Origin: JBGSUZ01 sp043770095
GTDB taxonomy: Bacteria; Bacillota; Clostridia; Peptostreptococcales; Acidaminobacteraceae
DNA: 64,000 nt
Assembly: GCA_043770095.1 (NCBI GenBank)
Contig: JAYVIR010000092.1
Span: forward strand, 135,822 to 199,821
Direction of reading: 5' to 3'
The notes beneath the pieces are model-generated. The model did no database searches. It worked only from the letters and a program-made list of their open reading frames with translations, and was not told the DNA's origin. Of this stretch, positions 33,699 through 42,045 are shown piece after piece. A program made the position numbers and the translations under genes. Numbering within the stretch: position 1 is the first letter of the stretch; each line of letters opens with the position of its first letter.

Positions 33699-35654
33699 CT
33701 AACTTTCTATGCGAAGTCCTACCCCTTCCCCTTTCTCTATCAACTTATTTTTTTTGCGATACTCTTTGCTCTTTAAAATGAGATCAAAATCATAATTTTC
33801 AGGGTATAAACTTTCTTTTTGAATATAAGGCTGAACGCGTTTTTCAGAGATTTTCACACGCTTATCCCTAATCATCACTTCGAGTTCTCCTCTATTGTTC
33901 ATGAGTTCGCTAACCATACCCGTCTCATTCATAAAAGGTATTTTAACACGGTCTCCAATCGCGTAAGGACGTACTTCCAATTCCGACTCTGGCTTAATTT
34001 TAAGCAACGCTGCAATTTCAGCCGATGGTTCCATCACTTTATGAGGGACACTAACCACTTCTTTAACCGCTTCGATATGAACGACAGGAAGTACCACATC
34101 CACCTTTGGCAGCACGCGCTCTTCACCTATGATGCTCATTGCACGGTCAATAATACTCATCGGCATTCCGAGCCTTTTGGCTATTAATAACCCGTTGCTT
34201 TCACCTGCTTTTCCTACTGTCAGCTTAAACATCGGCTTAAACGTTTCAAGGTCAAATCCCATAGAGCCGTTTACAAAGCCAGGGTGCTCCGAGGCAAAAG
34301 TCTTAATTTCCCCATAATGCGTCGAGGCGATGATTAGGCACCCTTTTTGATACAAGGCTTCCATAATTGCCATAGCAATTCCCATACCCTCTTTGGGATC
34401 AGTTCCGGAACCCACTTCGTCTAAGAGCACCAATGTCTGATCATTTGCCTGTTCTAAAATTCGGCTAATATTGGTCATGTGCGATGAAAACGTGCTCAAA
34501 TTGTGACTGATGCTTTGCCCGTCACCGATATCGACAAGCACTTGCTTCATAAAGCCGATAACCGACCCTTTTTTAGCTGGAATGTGTAATCCAGAAAGCG
34601 CCATTTGACTGAGCAGCCCAACCGTTTTCATGGTTACCGTTTTGCCGCCCGTATTGGGCCCCGTAATCACAATCCCTCTATGCTGAGTTCCGAGTTCAAT
34701 ATCAAGCGGCACAGGCGTCGTTTCGAGTAGTGGGTGGCGTGCTTCAACAAGCTTGATCACAGGCTCTAGTCTCATTTCTGGCGCTACGCTCATATGCCTT
34801 TTGGATAGTTTTGCTCTTGCAAATACCCAGTCGCAGTGCGTCATCACCTCTAATTGGAACTGAATTTGTTTTATTTCAACGGCCAAGTCATTCGTAAGTT
34901 CAGACTGAATTTTGTAGCAAATTTTTTCTTCATCACATTTTAGTAAATTAAGTTCATCGTGAAGACGTCTGACTTCTTCTGGTTCGATAAACACCGTTGA
35001 ACCGGTGCTCGATCTGTCTAAAATTTGACCTTCCATTCGCTTTTTATAGGCGACTTTTACCGGCAGCACGTAACGACCTCCGCGTTGAGACACCAAGGTA
35101 TCTTGTAGCACATCTTTATAATCAGGGTGTTTAAGGAGCTTATCTAATTTGTCCCTTACTTTGCCTTCAACCAATCCAATTTTTCGTCTAATTCTTGTCA
35201 GTTCTGGACTTGCTTGATCGAGCACCATCTCATGATTAACGCAGGCTTGAATGTCTTCTCGTACATTTATCAAAGGCTTTACCGAAGCGCCGTAGAGCGA
35301 AAGCATTGGTGCCACTTCTGTCTTTGCTTTTAGAAATAATCCTAATTTTTCAATATCCCACAAGAAACTTGCGGCTTCATGCAGGGTTGAAGGGCTGAGC
35401 ACATACCCTTTTCCAATTTGATCTAAGGCGTTTCGAATGCCAATTTGTCGATTGAGCGGCGGCGTCCCACCCATCTGCAGTATGCCCACTGCTTCAGAAA
35501 TTTCTCTGTGCGATTCTCTGATTGCCTCCAAATTGTTTTTAGGTTTTAATGCCATCGCAAATGCCTTAGCAGGCTCTGATATAGCGTACTCTGCCAGTTG
35601 ATTGATGATGATTTGAAATTCTAGTGTTTCTTGATCTTTTGTTAAATGTGTCAT
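33699..35654 (-). CDS. MutS2-family ATPase, short form without Smr domain
   Basis: 651 residues. MutS2-type start (DQETLEFQIIINQLAEYA), lever/clamp helices, and a MutS ATPase with Walker A TGPNTGGKT (about residue 338), Walker B LVLLDEVGSGTD and STHYGEIK. After the ATPase the usual long coiled coil and the C-terminal Smr nuclease domain of full MutS2 (about 780 residues) are missing. Instead there is a KOW-like segment (YAIGDRVKIPFMNETGMVSEL) and a tail LYPENYDFDLI...RKKNKL, which marks a known shorter subfamily. Role probably in recombination control or ribosome handling, not classical mismatch repair. AAGGAG precedes ATG. Confidence 0.85.
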   Translation of the reverse strand: MTHLTKDQETLEFQIIINQLAEYAISEPAKAFAMALKPKNNLEAIRESHREISEAVGILQMGGTPPLNRQIGIRNALDQIGKGYVLSPSTLHEAASFLWDIEKLGLFLKAKTEVAPMLSLYGASVKPLINVREDIQACVNHEMVLDQASPELTRIRRKIGLVEGKVRDKLDKLLKHPDYKDVLQDTLVSQRGGRYVLPVKVAYKKRMEGQILDRSSTGSTVFIEPEEVRRLHDELNLLKCDEEKICYKIQSELTNDLAVEIKQIQFQLEVMTHCDWVFARAKLSKRHMSVAPEMRLEPVIKLVEARHPLLETTPVPLDIELGTQHRGIVITGPNTGGKTVTMKTVGLLSQMALSGLHIPAKKGSVIGFMKQVLVDIGDGQSISHNLSTFSSHMTNISRILEQANDQTLVLLDEVGSGTDPKEGMGIAMAIMEALYQKGCLIIASTHYGEIKTFASEHPGFVNGSMGFDLETFKPMFKLTVGKAGESNGLLIAKRLGMPMSIIDRAMSIIGEERVLPKVDVVLPVVHIEAVKEVVSVPHKVMEPSAEIAALLKIKPESELEVRPYAIGDRVKIPFMNETGMVSELMNNRGELEVMIRDKRVKISEKRVQPYIQKESLYPENYDFDLILKSKEYRKKNKLIEKGEGVGLRIES

Positions 35655-35682
35655 GATAGCATCTCCTTATGGGTACAAAAAA

Positions 35683-35713
35683 GACAGCTTCGAAAAAACA
35701 CATCGAAGCTGCC
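35683..35713 (-). terminator. Terminator just upstream of the MutS2-type gene
   Basis: On the minus strand CAGCTTCG (35704-35711) pairs with CGAAGCTG (35685-35692), then TCTTTTTT. It insulates the gene from the RNA upstream, or acts as an attenuator for it. Confidence 0.8.
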
Positions 35714-35741
35714 TTTAAAAGGCTCCTGCCGGATTTTAAAC

Positions 35742-35770
35742 ACAAAAAAACCGCGCAGAAGCACGGTTTA
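35742..35770 (-). terminator. Terminator of the candidate structured RNA
   Basis: On the minus strand AAACCGTGC pairs with GCGCGGTTT around TTCT (one G-U pair), followed by seven T residues. Confidence 0.85.
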
Positions 35771-36031
35771 AAATAAAGGGCAAAATTTAGCCGATATCCG
35801 TGTTCTTATCTAAGTTAGATTCACGGCAACACAATCAAACCATATTACAGGCTATTTCGTGAAACATTGGACAACGTCCATTGTTGTTAGTCAAAGCACA
35901 CTCGTTGCACCTTGTCACCCATGAATCTATTCAATTGCTTACTTAGTTAAGAACGCTCGCATACATAAATTTTTCACCTTTCAAATTTGGACTTATATCG
36001 GACTCAGCTTCGTTAAAAGCTGAGTCCGCTA
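35742..36031 (-). ncRNA. Candidate structured noncoding RNA, family unassigned
   Basis: A roughly 290-nt unit with its own promoter and terminator. Pairing seen in the minus-strand RNA: a 5' hairpin CGGACTCAGC/GCTGAGTCCG (35999-36028); a long-range closing stem GTTCTTAACTAAGT (35941-35954) with ACTTAGATAAGAAC (35801-35814, one mismatch); GATTCA with TGAATC; GCAAC with GTTGC; and an apical hairpin TGGAC-GTT-GTCCA extended by ACA/TGT. The result is a bulged rod of about 150 nt. A 7-codon ORF (MYASVLN) behind AAAGGTG overlaps the 5' closing strand. The rod with an inner bubble recalls 6S RNA, but I cannot confirm any family. T-box and SRP signatures are absent. Confidence 0.5.
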
Positions 36032-36037
36032 AAAAAC

Positions 36038-36066
36038 AATATATCACTTTAATTTGGAAATAACAA
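36038..36066 (-). promoter_or_regulatory. Promoter of the candidate RNA
   Basis: On the minus strand TTGTTA (36061-36066), a 17-base spacer and TATATT (36038-36043). The -35 box ends just past the tryptophanase stop codon, so transcription would start near 36031. Confidence 0.6.
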
Positions 36067-36068
36067 GC

Positions 36069-37445
36069 CTATTTTACAGGTTTCAAACGCGCTGTAAAAT
36101 GTCTAAGTACTTTTGGCTCATAGTCAAACTCAAAACCTTTAAGGCTTCCAGCTCTCTTATTAACCGCTATAACCGCTTCTGCAACAATGTCCATGTGGTC
36201 ATTGGTGTAGACACGTCTTGGAATGGTAAGTCTCATGAGTTCAAGTGGAGATTCCAAATGATCGCCTGTATCTGGGTCTCTTCCAAGAAGGAATGAACCA
36301 ATTTCTACAGGTCTAACACCTGATTCAATATACACTTCATTACAAACCGCTTGGGCTGGGAACTGGTGATATGGAATCTGTGGACACATTTTTTTACAGT
36401 CTACGAAGACCGCGTGACCACCGGTTGGGTATTGAATTGGAACGCCGCCTGCTCTTAAACAGTCTCCAAGATACTCTACTTGGCTAATTCTGTAATCAAG
36501 GTATTCAAAATCAATCCCTTCCATTAAACCAACTGCTAACGCATCCATGTCTCTTCCTGCTAAACCGCCATAGGTAGGGAATCCTTCCATAGGCACGCAA
36601 GTTGAACGACAAGCATTGAATAGATTTTCATCGTCTTTAATGCCCACTAAACCACCGATGTTTACAAGTCCGTCTTTCTTAGCACTCATTGTAAACCCTG
36701 AAGAATAGCTGAATGTTTCACGGCAAATGTCAATGATGCTCTTGTCTGCGTAGCCGGCTTCTCTCTTTTTAATGAAATAAGCATTTTCAGCAAATCTAGC
36801 CGCATCGATCAATACAAGAATGCCATTTTTGTCTGCAATTTCTTTAACGCTGCGAATATTGGCCATAGATACAGGCTGACCACCCGCTGAGTTACAAGTA
36901 ACGGTTACTACGATTGCAGCAACGTTCTCTGCACCATATGAAGCAATTTCTTTTTCAAGCATAACGAGGTCAAAGTCGCCCTTAAAATCGTCATACGTTT
37001 GAGTGTCATACGCTTTTTGATCTACACAATTGATCGCTCTGCCACCGGCAATTTCAACATGAGCTTTAGTAGTGTCAAAGTGCATATTGCTGATGACTAC
37101 GTCACCAGGTTTTTTGATGATGTTTGGGAAAACCACTTGTTCAGCACCTCTACCTTGGTGGGTAGGAATGACATATTTACAGCCCGTAATGTTTTGAACC
37201 ACTTCTTCAAGTCTGTAGAAGCTTCTGCTTCCCGCATAAGACTCGTCGCCCATCATCATTGCGCCCCATTGTTTGTCACTCATTGCGCCTGTACCGCTGT
37301 CTGTTAAAAGGTCGATGTAAACGTACTCCGCTCTCAATGAAAACGGATTGTAACCCGCCTCCACTAATCGTTGCTCGCGTTCCTCTTTACTAATCATTTG
37401 CATGGTCTCGACCATTTTAATCTTGAATGGCTCTGCTTTTCTCAT
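36069..37445 (-). CDS. tnaA: Tryptophanase (tryptophan indole-lyase)
   Basis: 458-residue PLP beta-eliminating lyase. Shared tryptophanase/tyrosine phenol-lyase motifs: IDLLTDSGTGAMSDKQW, PTHQGRGAEQ, SAGGQPVSMAN, PLP-Lys region FTMSAKKDGLVN, GFPTYGGLAGRDM. Near residue 385 it reads RPVEIGSFLLGRDP, as in tryptophanase; tyrosine phenol-lyase has Arg and a different loop there. The metal and cofactor residues look intact. The product would be indole, pyruvate and ammonia. TTG at 37448 precedes ATG 37445; AAGGAGG is best placed for the ATG. No tnaB permease or tnaC-like Trp-containing leader peptide is visible next to it. Confidence 0.87.
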   Translation of the reverse strand: MRKAEPFKIKMVETMQMISKEEREQRLVEAGYNPFSLRAEYVYIDLLTDSGTGAMSDKQWGAMMMGDESYAGSRSFYRLEEVVQNITGCKYVIPTHQGRGAEQVVFPNIIKKPGDVVISNMHFDTTKAHVEIAGGRAINCVDQKAYDTQTYDDFKGDFDLVMLEKEIASYGAENVAAIVVTVTCNSAGGQPVSMANIRSVKEIADKNGILVLIDAARFAENAYFIKKREAGYADKSIIDICRETFSYSSGFTMSAKKDGLVNIGGLVGIKDDENLFNACRSTCVPMEGFPTYGGLAGRDMDALAVGLMEGIDFEYLDYRISQVEYLGDCLRAGGVPIQYPTGGHAVFVDCKKMCPQIPYHQFPAQAVCNEVYIESGVRPVEIGSFLLGRDPDTGDHLESPLELMRLTIPRRVYTNDHMDIVAEAVIAVNKRAGSLKGFEFDYEPKVLRHFTARLKPVK

Positions 37446-37502
37446 CAAAAATCTCCTCCTTAAAATAGTGTGATTACTTAAAGGTGGATTTTTTTAAAGA
37501 TC

Positions 37503-37540
37503 CTAAGATGTCGTTTCAAATCTAAGATGTCTTTTCAAAT
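37503..37540. repeat. 19-bp tandem repeat in the tnaA leader
   Basis: CTAAGATGTCGTTTCAAAT at 37503-37521 is repeated at 37522-37540 with one mismatch. Upstream in the minus-strand leader, GCTACCTT pairs with AAGGTAAGC and GCCT with AGGC (about 37558-37602). A TATAAT lies at 37607-37612. Confidence 0.6.
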
Positions 37541-37634
37541 CCGAGTGTCATACTTCTTGCCTAAAGGCTTACCTTGCCGATGGTTCGCCAAAAGGTAGCT
37601 AAGTTTATTATACATCAAGAATCTGCTTATAGAA

Positions 37635-38705
37635 TCATTTTTTTCTTGAATATTTCAACTTATAGACTCTTGCGTCAACAAGCGCAATTGCTTGCTCAGA
37701 AACTTTAAGGGCATCATGTCGCACGTAGCCTTTGACCGTTTCAATGAAGTCCCCTTCAATCAAACATACTTTTTCCTTTTTAAAATAAGCACGGTCTTCC
37801 TTTGTAATAACGACGGGTTCTGCGTGTTCTCGTTCATACCGCTCCAATATTTCTGGATCAATGCGTTCCCTATTCACCATTACATGACTTACAATTCCTG
37901 GATAACTGTGTTTTACCAAAGACTGATGATAATCTCTTAACGAATAACCATCCGTTTCCCCCGGTTGAGACATTAAATTTGCCAAATAAATTTTAATGGC
38001 AGAACTATTCATAATGGCTTCACTGACTTCAGCCACCAACAAGTTCGGCAAAATTGAGGTGTACAAGCTACCTGGGCCCATTAAAATAATGTCTGCATTT
38101 TGAATAGCTGTAATGACCTCGGCCGTCGGTTTTGGTTTGGGTGGCACTAAAAAAATCTCTTCAATGCGACTATTTTCATCAATGACCGCCAACGGAATCT
38201 TTGATTCGCCGTCTACCCAATGACCGTTCGTGAGTTTTGCTCTAAGAATGACATCTTGGGTTGTCACTGGTAAAACTTGTCCAGTGACTGCAAAAATATC
38301 GTTTATTTTTTTTACAGCTTCTTCAAAATTCTCCGAAATCCCAACCATGGCGGCTAGCATTAAATTGCCAAAATTTTGACCTTTGAGCATCCCTTCTGTA
38401 AAACGGTAGTTCATCAAATCCATTAATATGGGTTCTCGATTAGCAAGCGCTAAAATACAGTTACGAATATCCCCAGGCGGCAACATCCCTAAGTCTTCTC
38501 TGAGCACTCCCGAACCGCCCCCATCATCAGCTACTGTGACAATGGCCGTAACGTTTTTAGTCACAAGTTTTAGGCCTCTCAGTAAAACTGACAAGCCTGA
38601 ACCGCCGCCAATGGCGACAATGTTAAGATTTTTAGTCCTATTTTCTTCAAATTCCGCATTTTCAAATTGGTCCATATCCACCTGATCCTTCATCCGCGAA
38701 GCCAT
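37635..38705 (-). CDS. yvcK: YvcK/CofD-like gluconeogenesis factor
   Basis: 356 residues. N-terminal nucleotide-binding loop VAIGGGSGLSVLLRGLK, then VTVADDGGGSGVLR, LPPGDIRNCILAL and GPGSLYTSILPNLLV, all typical of YvcK. Known in Bacillus as needed for growth on gluconeogenic carbon and for cell shape; it binds UDP-sugars. It overlaps rapZ by one base (TAATG). Last gene of the pan-mur-rapZ operon. In relatives whiA follows directly; here tryptophanase does. Confidence 0.93.
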   Translation of the reverse strand: MASRMKDQVDMDQFENAEFEENRTKNLNIVAIGGGSGLSVLLRGLKLVTKNVTAIVTVADDGGGSGVLREDLGMLPPGDIRNCILALANREPILMDLMNYRFTEGMLKGQNFGNLMLAAMVGISENFEEAVKKINDIFAVTGQVLPVTTQDVILRAKLTNGHWVDGESKIPLAVIDENSRIEEIFLVPPKPKPTAEVITAIQNADIILMGPGSLYTSILPNLLVAEVSEAIMNSSAIKIYLANLMSQPGETDGYSLRDYHQSLVKHSYPGIVSHVMVNRERIDPEILERYEREHAEPVVITKEDRAYFKKEKVCLIEGDFIETVKGYVRHDALKVSEQAIALVDARVYKLKYSRKK

Positions 38706-39559
38706 TATGCGTGCTGCTCCCGATGCTTGCAGTTGACCTTATAACCCGCATCTATGAATTCCTCTTTGAGTAGATTGGCAAAGGTGACACTCCGATGTTG
38801 TCCGCCTGTGCATCCAATCGCAATGACCAATTGTCGTCTGCCTTCTTTGATGCAAAGTGGCATATGAAACTGAATCATCTCTTTTAATTTATGATAATAT
38901 TCCTGACTCTCAGGGAATTTCATGACATAATTGCGCACTGCCTCATCATTTCCAGTCAATGTTTTGAGTTCTTCAATGTAAAAAGGATTAGGAAGCATTC
39001 TGACGTCATAGACAAAATCTGCATCCAGTGGTATGCCTTTTTTAAATCCAAAGGACATAAGTGAAAGGGTGAGTTCAACCGCCCCATCCGTCTCATAGAA
39101 AGATCGATTGATGTTTTCTCTGAACTTGGCAAGTGACATATCCGAAGTGTCTATGATATGATCTGCTAAATTACGAATCACTTCCAGTCGTTTACGTTCC
39201 TTGTTTATACCCTCTTCAATACTGCCACCCGGGTTTAATGGGTGGGTTCGACGTGCTTCTTTATAACGTTTGATCAAACTTGAATTTGAGGCTTCAAGAA
39301 ATAAAATCTTAAAATCTGCAGTAACTGTTTTCATCGCTTCAAGTGTTTTTTCAAGCGTATCAAAGAATCGGCGACCTCTAATATCGGTTACTAGCGCCAC
39401 CTTTTCTATATTTTCAGTATTATGCTCCACTAATTCTACAAATTTAGGCATCAAAGCCAGAGGCATATTGTCAATACAATAGTAGCCCGCATCCTCAAAA
39501 GCTTTCATTGCTTGGCTTCTGCCTGCACCCGACATACCCGTTATGACCACAATTTTCAT
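38705..39559 (-). CDS. rapZ: RapZ/YvcJ nucleotide-binding protein
   Basis: 284 residues. N-terminal P-loop reads GMSGAGRSQAMKA, with Arg in the place of the usual Lys; related Clostridia may share this, but it is worth noting. DNMPLALMPKFVEL and the C-terminal RapZ domain IAIGCTGGQHRSVTFAN...KHREQ follow. The C-terminal domain binds RNA in E. coli and UDP-GlcNAc in Bacillus. Position between the PHP gene and yvcK is conserved in Bacillota. GGAGG before ATG at 39559. Confidence 0.93.
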   Translation of the reverse strand: MKIVVITGMSGAGRSQAMKAFEDAGYYCIDNMPLALMPKFVELVEHNTENIEKVALVTDIRGRRFFDTLEKTLEAMKTVTADFKILFLEASNSSLIKRYKEARRTHPLNPGGSIEEGINKERKRLEVIRNLADHIIDTSDMSLAKFRENINRSFYETDGAVELTLSLMSFGFKKGIPLDADFVYDVRMLPNPFYIEELKTLTGNDEAVRNYVMKFPESQEYYHKLKEMIQFHMPLCIKEGRRQLVIAIGCTGGQHRSVTFANLLKEEFIDAGYKVNCKHREQHA

Positions 39560-39581
39560 GTTACCCTCCTTGTTATAGGTC

Positions 39582-40337
39582 TTATTTACCTATATACATC
39601 AAATCCTGTCGTGCATTTAAAATGCGTTCCTCTGTAAGACCCGCCCTGAGCGCACGTTCAATCCCATTATCAAATTTCCCGATATTTTCAGGTCGGTGCG
39701 CGTCGCTATTAATTGAAAACAGGCAACCGCTGCCTTTAACTTCTAAAATTTCTTCATAAGTTAAATGACCATGACTGTTGTTAATTTCTAATGCCGTGCG
39801 CCTTGCCACTGCAGCTTTTGCCACCTCAGGTAAAATCAAAGGGCCTTTCGCGCCAGGATGGGTGATGATATGAATTTGATTATTTTCAATGGCTCTCACA
39901 AACGCTTTCGTGTTTAATTCCTGAGCTTTTTTATAAAAATAGTCTGACTTTCGGCTCATAAAGTTGTACCAATGAATTTTCATATCGCTTAGATGCGCTT
40001 TGGGAGAACTGCCGAAATGATAGCCCGCTAGTAAAATGTCATTGTTCTCTAAAAACCGTTCGTCAACGTCCAAATGCCCGGCTTCGTCCATTATATTGGC
40101 TTCAATGCCAAGCAAGAGCTTAATCTGTGGATATTTCTGAGAAAGTTCGTCTAATTCCCTTCTCATCTGCGGATACTTACTGGCTTTGATGCCATAACCT
40201 AAATGCCCAGGCCCATGATCACTGATTGCCAGAACCTTTAAACCCTTGGCAATAGCAGCTTGGACATTGGCTTCCATCGTGCCTTTCCCATCGCCACTGT
40301 AGGTGGTATGGGTGTGATAGTCTGCATAAAGTATCAT
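39582..40337 (-). CDS. PHP-domain phosphatase/phosphoesterase
   Basis: 251 residues, YcdX-like. Metal-binding PHP motifs in order: ADYHTHTTYSGDG (residues 4-16), ISDHGPGH, GIEANIMD, HIITHPGAKG and NSDAHRPE. These supply a three-metal centre for phosphoester hydrolysis; substrate unknown. It is 22 bases upstream of rapZ and 56 bases downstream of murB, an arrangement also seen in other Clostridia. Confidence 0.87.
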   Translation of the reverse strand: MILYADYHTHTTYSGDGKGTMEANVQAAIAKGLKVLAISDHGPGHLGYGIKASKYPQMRRELDELSQKYPQIKLLLGIEANIMDEAGHLDVDERFLENNDILLAGYHFGSSPKAHLSDMKIHWYNFMSRKSDYFYKKAQELNTKAFVRAIENNQIHIITHPGAKGPLILPEVAKAAVARRTALEINNSHGHLTYEEILEVKGSGCLFSINSDAHRPENIGKFDNGIERALRAGLTEERILNARQDLMYIGK

Positions 40338-40393
40338 TTTATACCTCCATCGGCTTAACTACTTTTTCTATGACTTAGAAAACTAAGAATGTC

Positions 40394-41299
40394 TTATAAA
40401 TAACGCACTTCCGTCTCAAGGTGTACCCCAAAACGATCCATGACCACTTTTTGAATGGTCGCAATCAAATCTGTAACATCTTTATAGGTTGCATTGCCTG
40501 TATTGATGACAAATCCGCTATGAAGTGTACTCACTTGAGCACCGCCAAGTTGAAGCCCTCTGAGTCCTGAGTCGTCAATCAATTTGCCTGCATAATAACC
40601 CTCAGGCCGCTTGAAAGTACTGCCAGCACTTGGCCACTGAAGCGGTTGCTTAGTCGTTCTTTTAAGCGTCAGATCATCCGTTTTTTCCTTGATTACTTCA
40701 TAACTACCCCTTTTGAGGGCCAAACCACATGAAACGACAATTTCGTTTCTTTCATGTAACACACTGTGTCTATATGAAAACTCCATTTCCTGTGCAGTAT
40801 ACTGTTTGATATTGCCACTTAAGTCCATGACACGTACCCACTCGACAATGTCTTTAAATTCCCCATCATAGGCACCCGCATTCATAAAGACTGCACCGCC
40901 AATAGTACCTGGAATACCCGAAGCAAATTCAAATCCTGTCAATTTTGCTTCCATAATGCTTTTAGAAAGCGTTGAAAGGAGCATTCCTGCCCGAACCACC
41001 ACACATTCATTTTCTATTTGAAAGGCATTAAAATTCTCTGCAATTTTTACAATGACGCCTCGATATCCTTCATCCGAAACCAGCAAATTACTGCCATTGC
41101 CCATAACAAATAAATTAAGCCCTGACTTATGAATAATTGCCAAGGTTTCAGAAAGTCCATTTTCTGTAGTAGGCATGACCAATAAGTCAACAGGTCCACC
41201 AATTTTAAAAGAAGTATGTTTCTTCATCGGTTCATTCACAAAGACCTGCTCTGCCCCGTTGACGGCAGTCAATAAGTCCTTTAATACGTCTATAGTCAT
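40394..41299 (-). CDS. murB: UDP-N-acetylenolpyruvoylglucosamine reductase
   Basis: 301-residue FAD enzyme that completes UDP-MurNAc synthesis for peptidoglycan. FAD-binding motifs VMGNGSNLLVSDEGYRG and FASGIPGTIGGAVFMNAGAY; catalytic Ser in SAGSTFKRPEGYYAGKLID; C-terminal Glu in LETEV. This is the type II MurB pattern of Gram-positive bacteria. It starts 5 bases after the first TPR-like gene. Confidence 0.95.
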   Translation of the reverse strand: MTIDVLKDLLTAVNGAEQVFVNEPMKKHTSFKIGGPVDLLVMPTTENGLSETLAIIHKSGLNLFVMGNGSNLLVSDEGYRGVIVKIAENFNAFQIENECVVVRAGMLLSTLSKSIMEAKLTGFEFASGIPGTIGGAVFMNAGAYDGEFKDIVEWVRVMDLSGNIKQYTAQEMEFSYRHSVLHERNEIVVSCGLALKRGSYEVIKEKTDDLTLKRTTKQPLQWPSAGSTFKRPEGYYAGKLIDDSGLRGLQLGGAQVSTLHSGFVINTGNATYKDVTDLIATIQKVVMDRFGVHLETEVRYL

Positions 41300-41304
41300 T
41301 ATTT

Positions 41305-42045
41305 TTACTCCAATTCTGCCATTTTAGTTCTAGAACAATTTGCAATCCATAACTTATTGCCCTCGTCTGCCACTTGCTGGTATTTTGCTTTAGCCGTCTC
41401 CAAATCACCTGATTTTTCAGCCATTTGAGCCAAACGATACACAAGCGTTAAATACGTACGTTTTTTCAAACCTTTATCTAATAACGGTGCAATGAGCAAC
41501 TTGCACTCCTCGTACTCTTCAAGGAAATAGGCTCTCTCTGCAAGCAAAACATCTTTGGTAAGTTGCACATGAAGATCGTCCACCGATAAAAGTGGCAGCA
41601 CGTCTTCATATACAAACTCAGCCTCTTCAATCTCGCCGAGTTCATAGAGACAGTACATCAAGTTCATTTTGTGAATCAATCCGATGTGGTATTTGGTTGG
41701 TAATTTATCTGAATCGATTGCAATCATGATTGCCTTTGCCTCTTCAAATTGTCCCAACGTCATTAACCCTACAGCTTCATCAATTTGCAAATAACTCTGC
41801 ATTTTTGCATTGTTTTTGCTTTGGTTTCTGAGCTCAGCAGTCATTTTTAAAAAAGCTTCTGGATCGCAGTCCGTCTGCAAGAGTTCAGTTCTGTCCTTAT
41901 AGGCGCTGAAATTTTTGCCACCATTAAATACCATTACAATAACAATGGTCACGACGCCTGCCACGATGTAATTAAGTCCCATTGATAACATCCCTACCAT
42001 CAGCAAGAATGCAACGATGCCCATGGTTGCTTTATTCTTTGACAT
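41305..42045 (-). CDS. Membrane-anchored TPR-like protein
   Basis: 246 residues. Two close hydrophobic helices at the N-terminus (TMGIVAFLLMVGMLSMGLNYIVAGVV region, residues about 7-38), then helical repeats of TPR/Sel1 character (GQFEEAKAIM, GEIEEAEFVY, GDLETAKAKY). Probably inserted in the membrane with a cytoplasmic scaffold domain. No enzyme motif. It overlaps the preceding gene by 14 bases and precedes murB by 5, so it may serve envelope assembly; function not known. Confidence 0.75.
   Translation of the reverse strand: MSKNKATMGIVAFLLMVGMLSMGLNYIVAGVVTIVIVMVFNGGKNFSAYKDRTELLQTDCDPEAFLKMTAELRNQSKNNAKMQSYLQIDEAVGLMTLGQFEEAKAIMIAIDSDKLPTKYHIGLIHKMNLMYCLYELGEIEEAEFVYEDVLPLLSVDDLHVQLTKDVLLAERAYFLEEYEECKLLIAPLLDKGLKKRTYLTLVYRLAQMAEKSGDLETAKAKYQQVADEGNKLWIANCSRTKMAELE

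Noticed and set aside
35742..36031. T-box leader for the MutS2-type gene
   Set aside because: No AGGGTGGNACCGCG box is present, and two terminators separate it from the gene.
37555..37602. Riboswitch of the c-di-GMP, fluoride or TPP class in the tnaA leader
   Set aside because: Some bases look similar on either strand, but the conserved cores (GACGCAAAGCC, CTGAGA and others) are missing.
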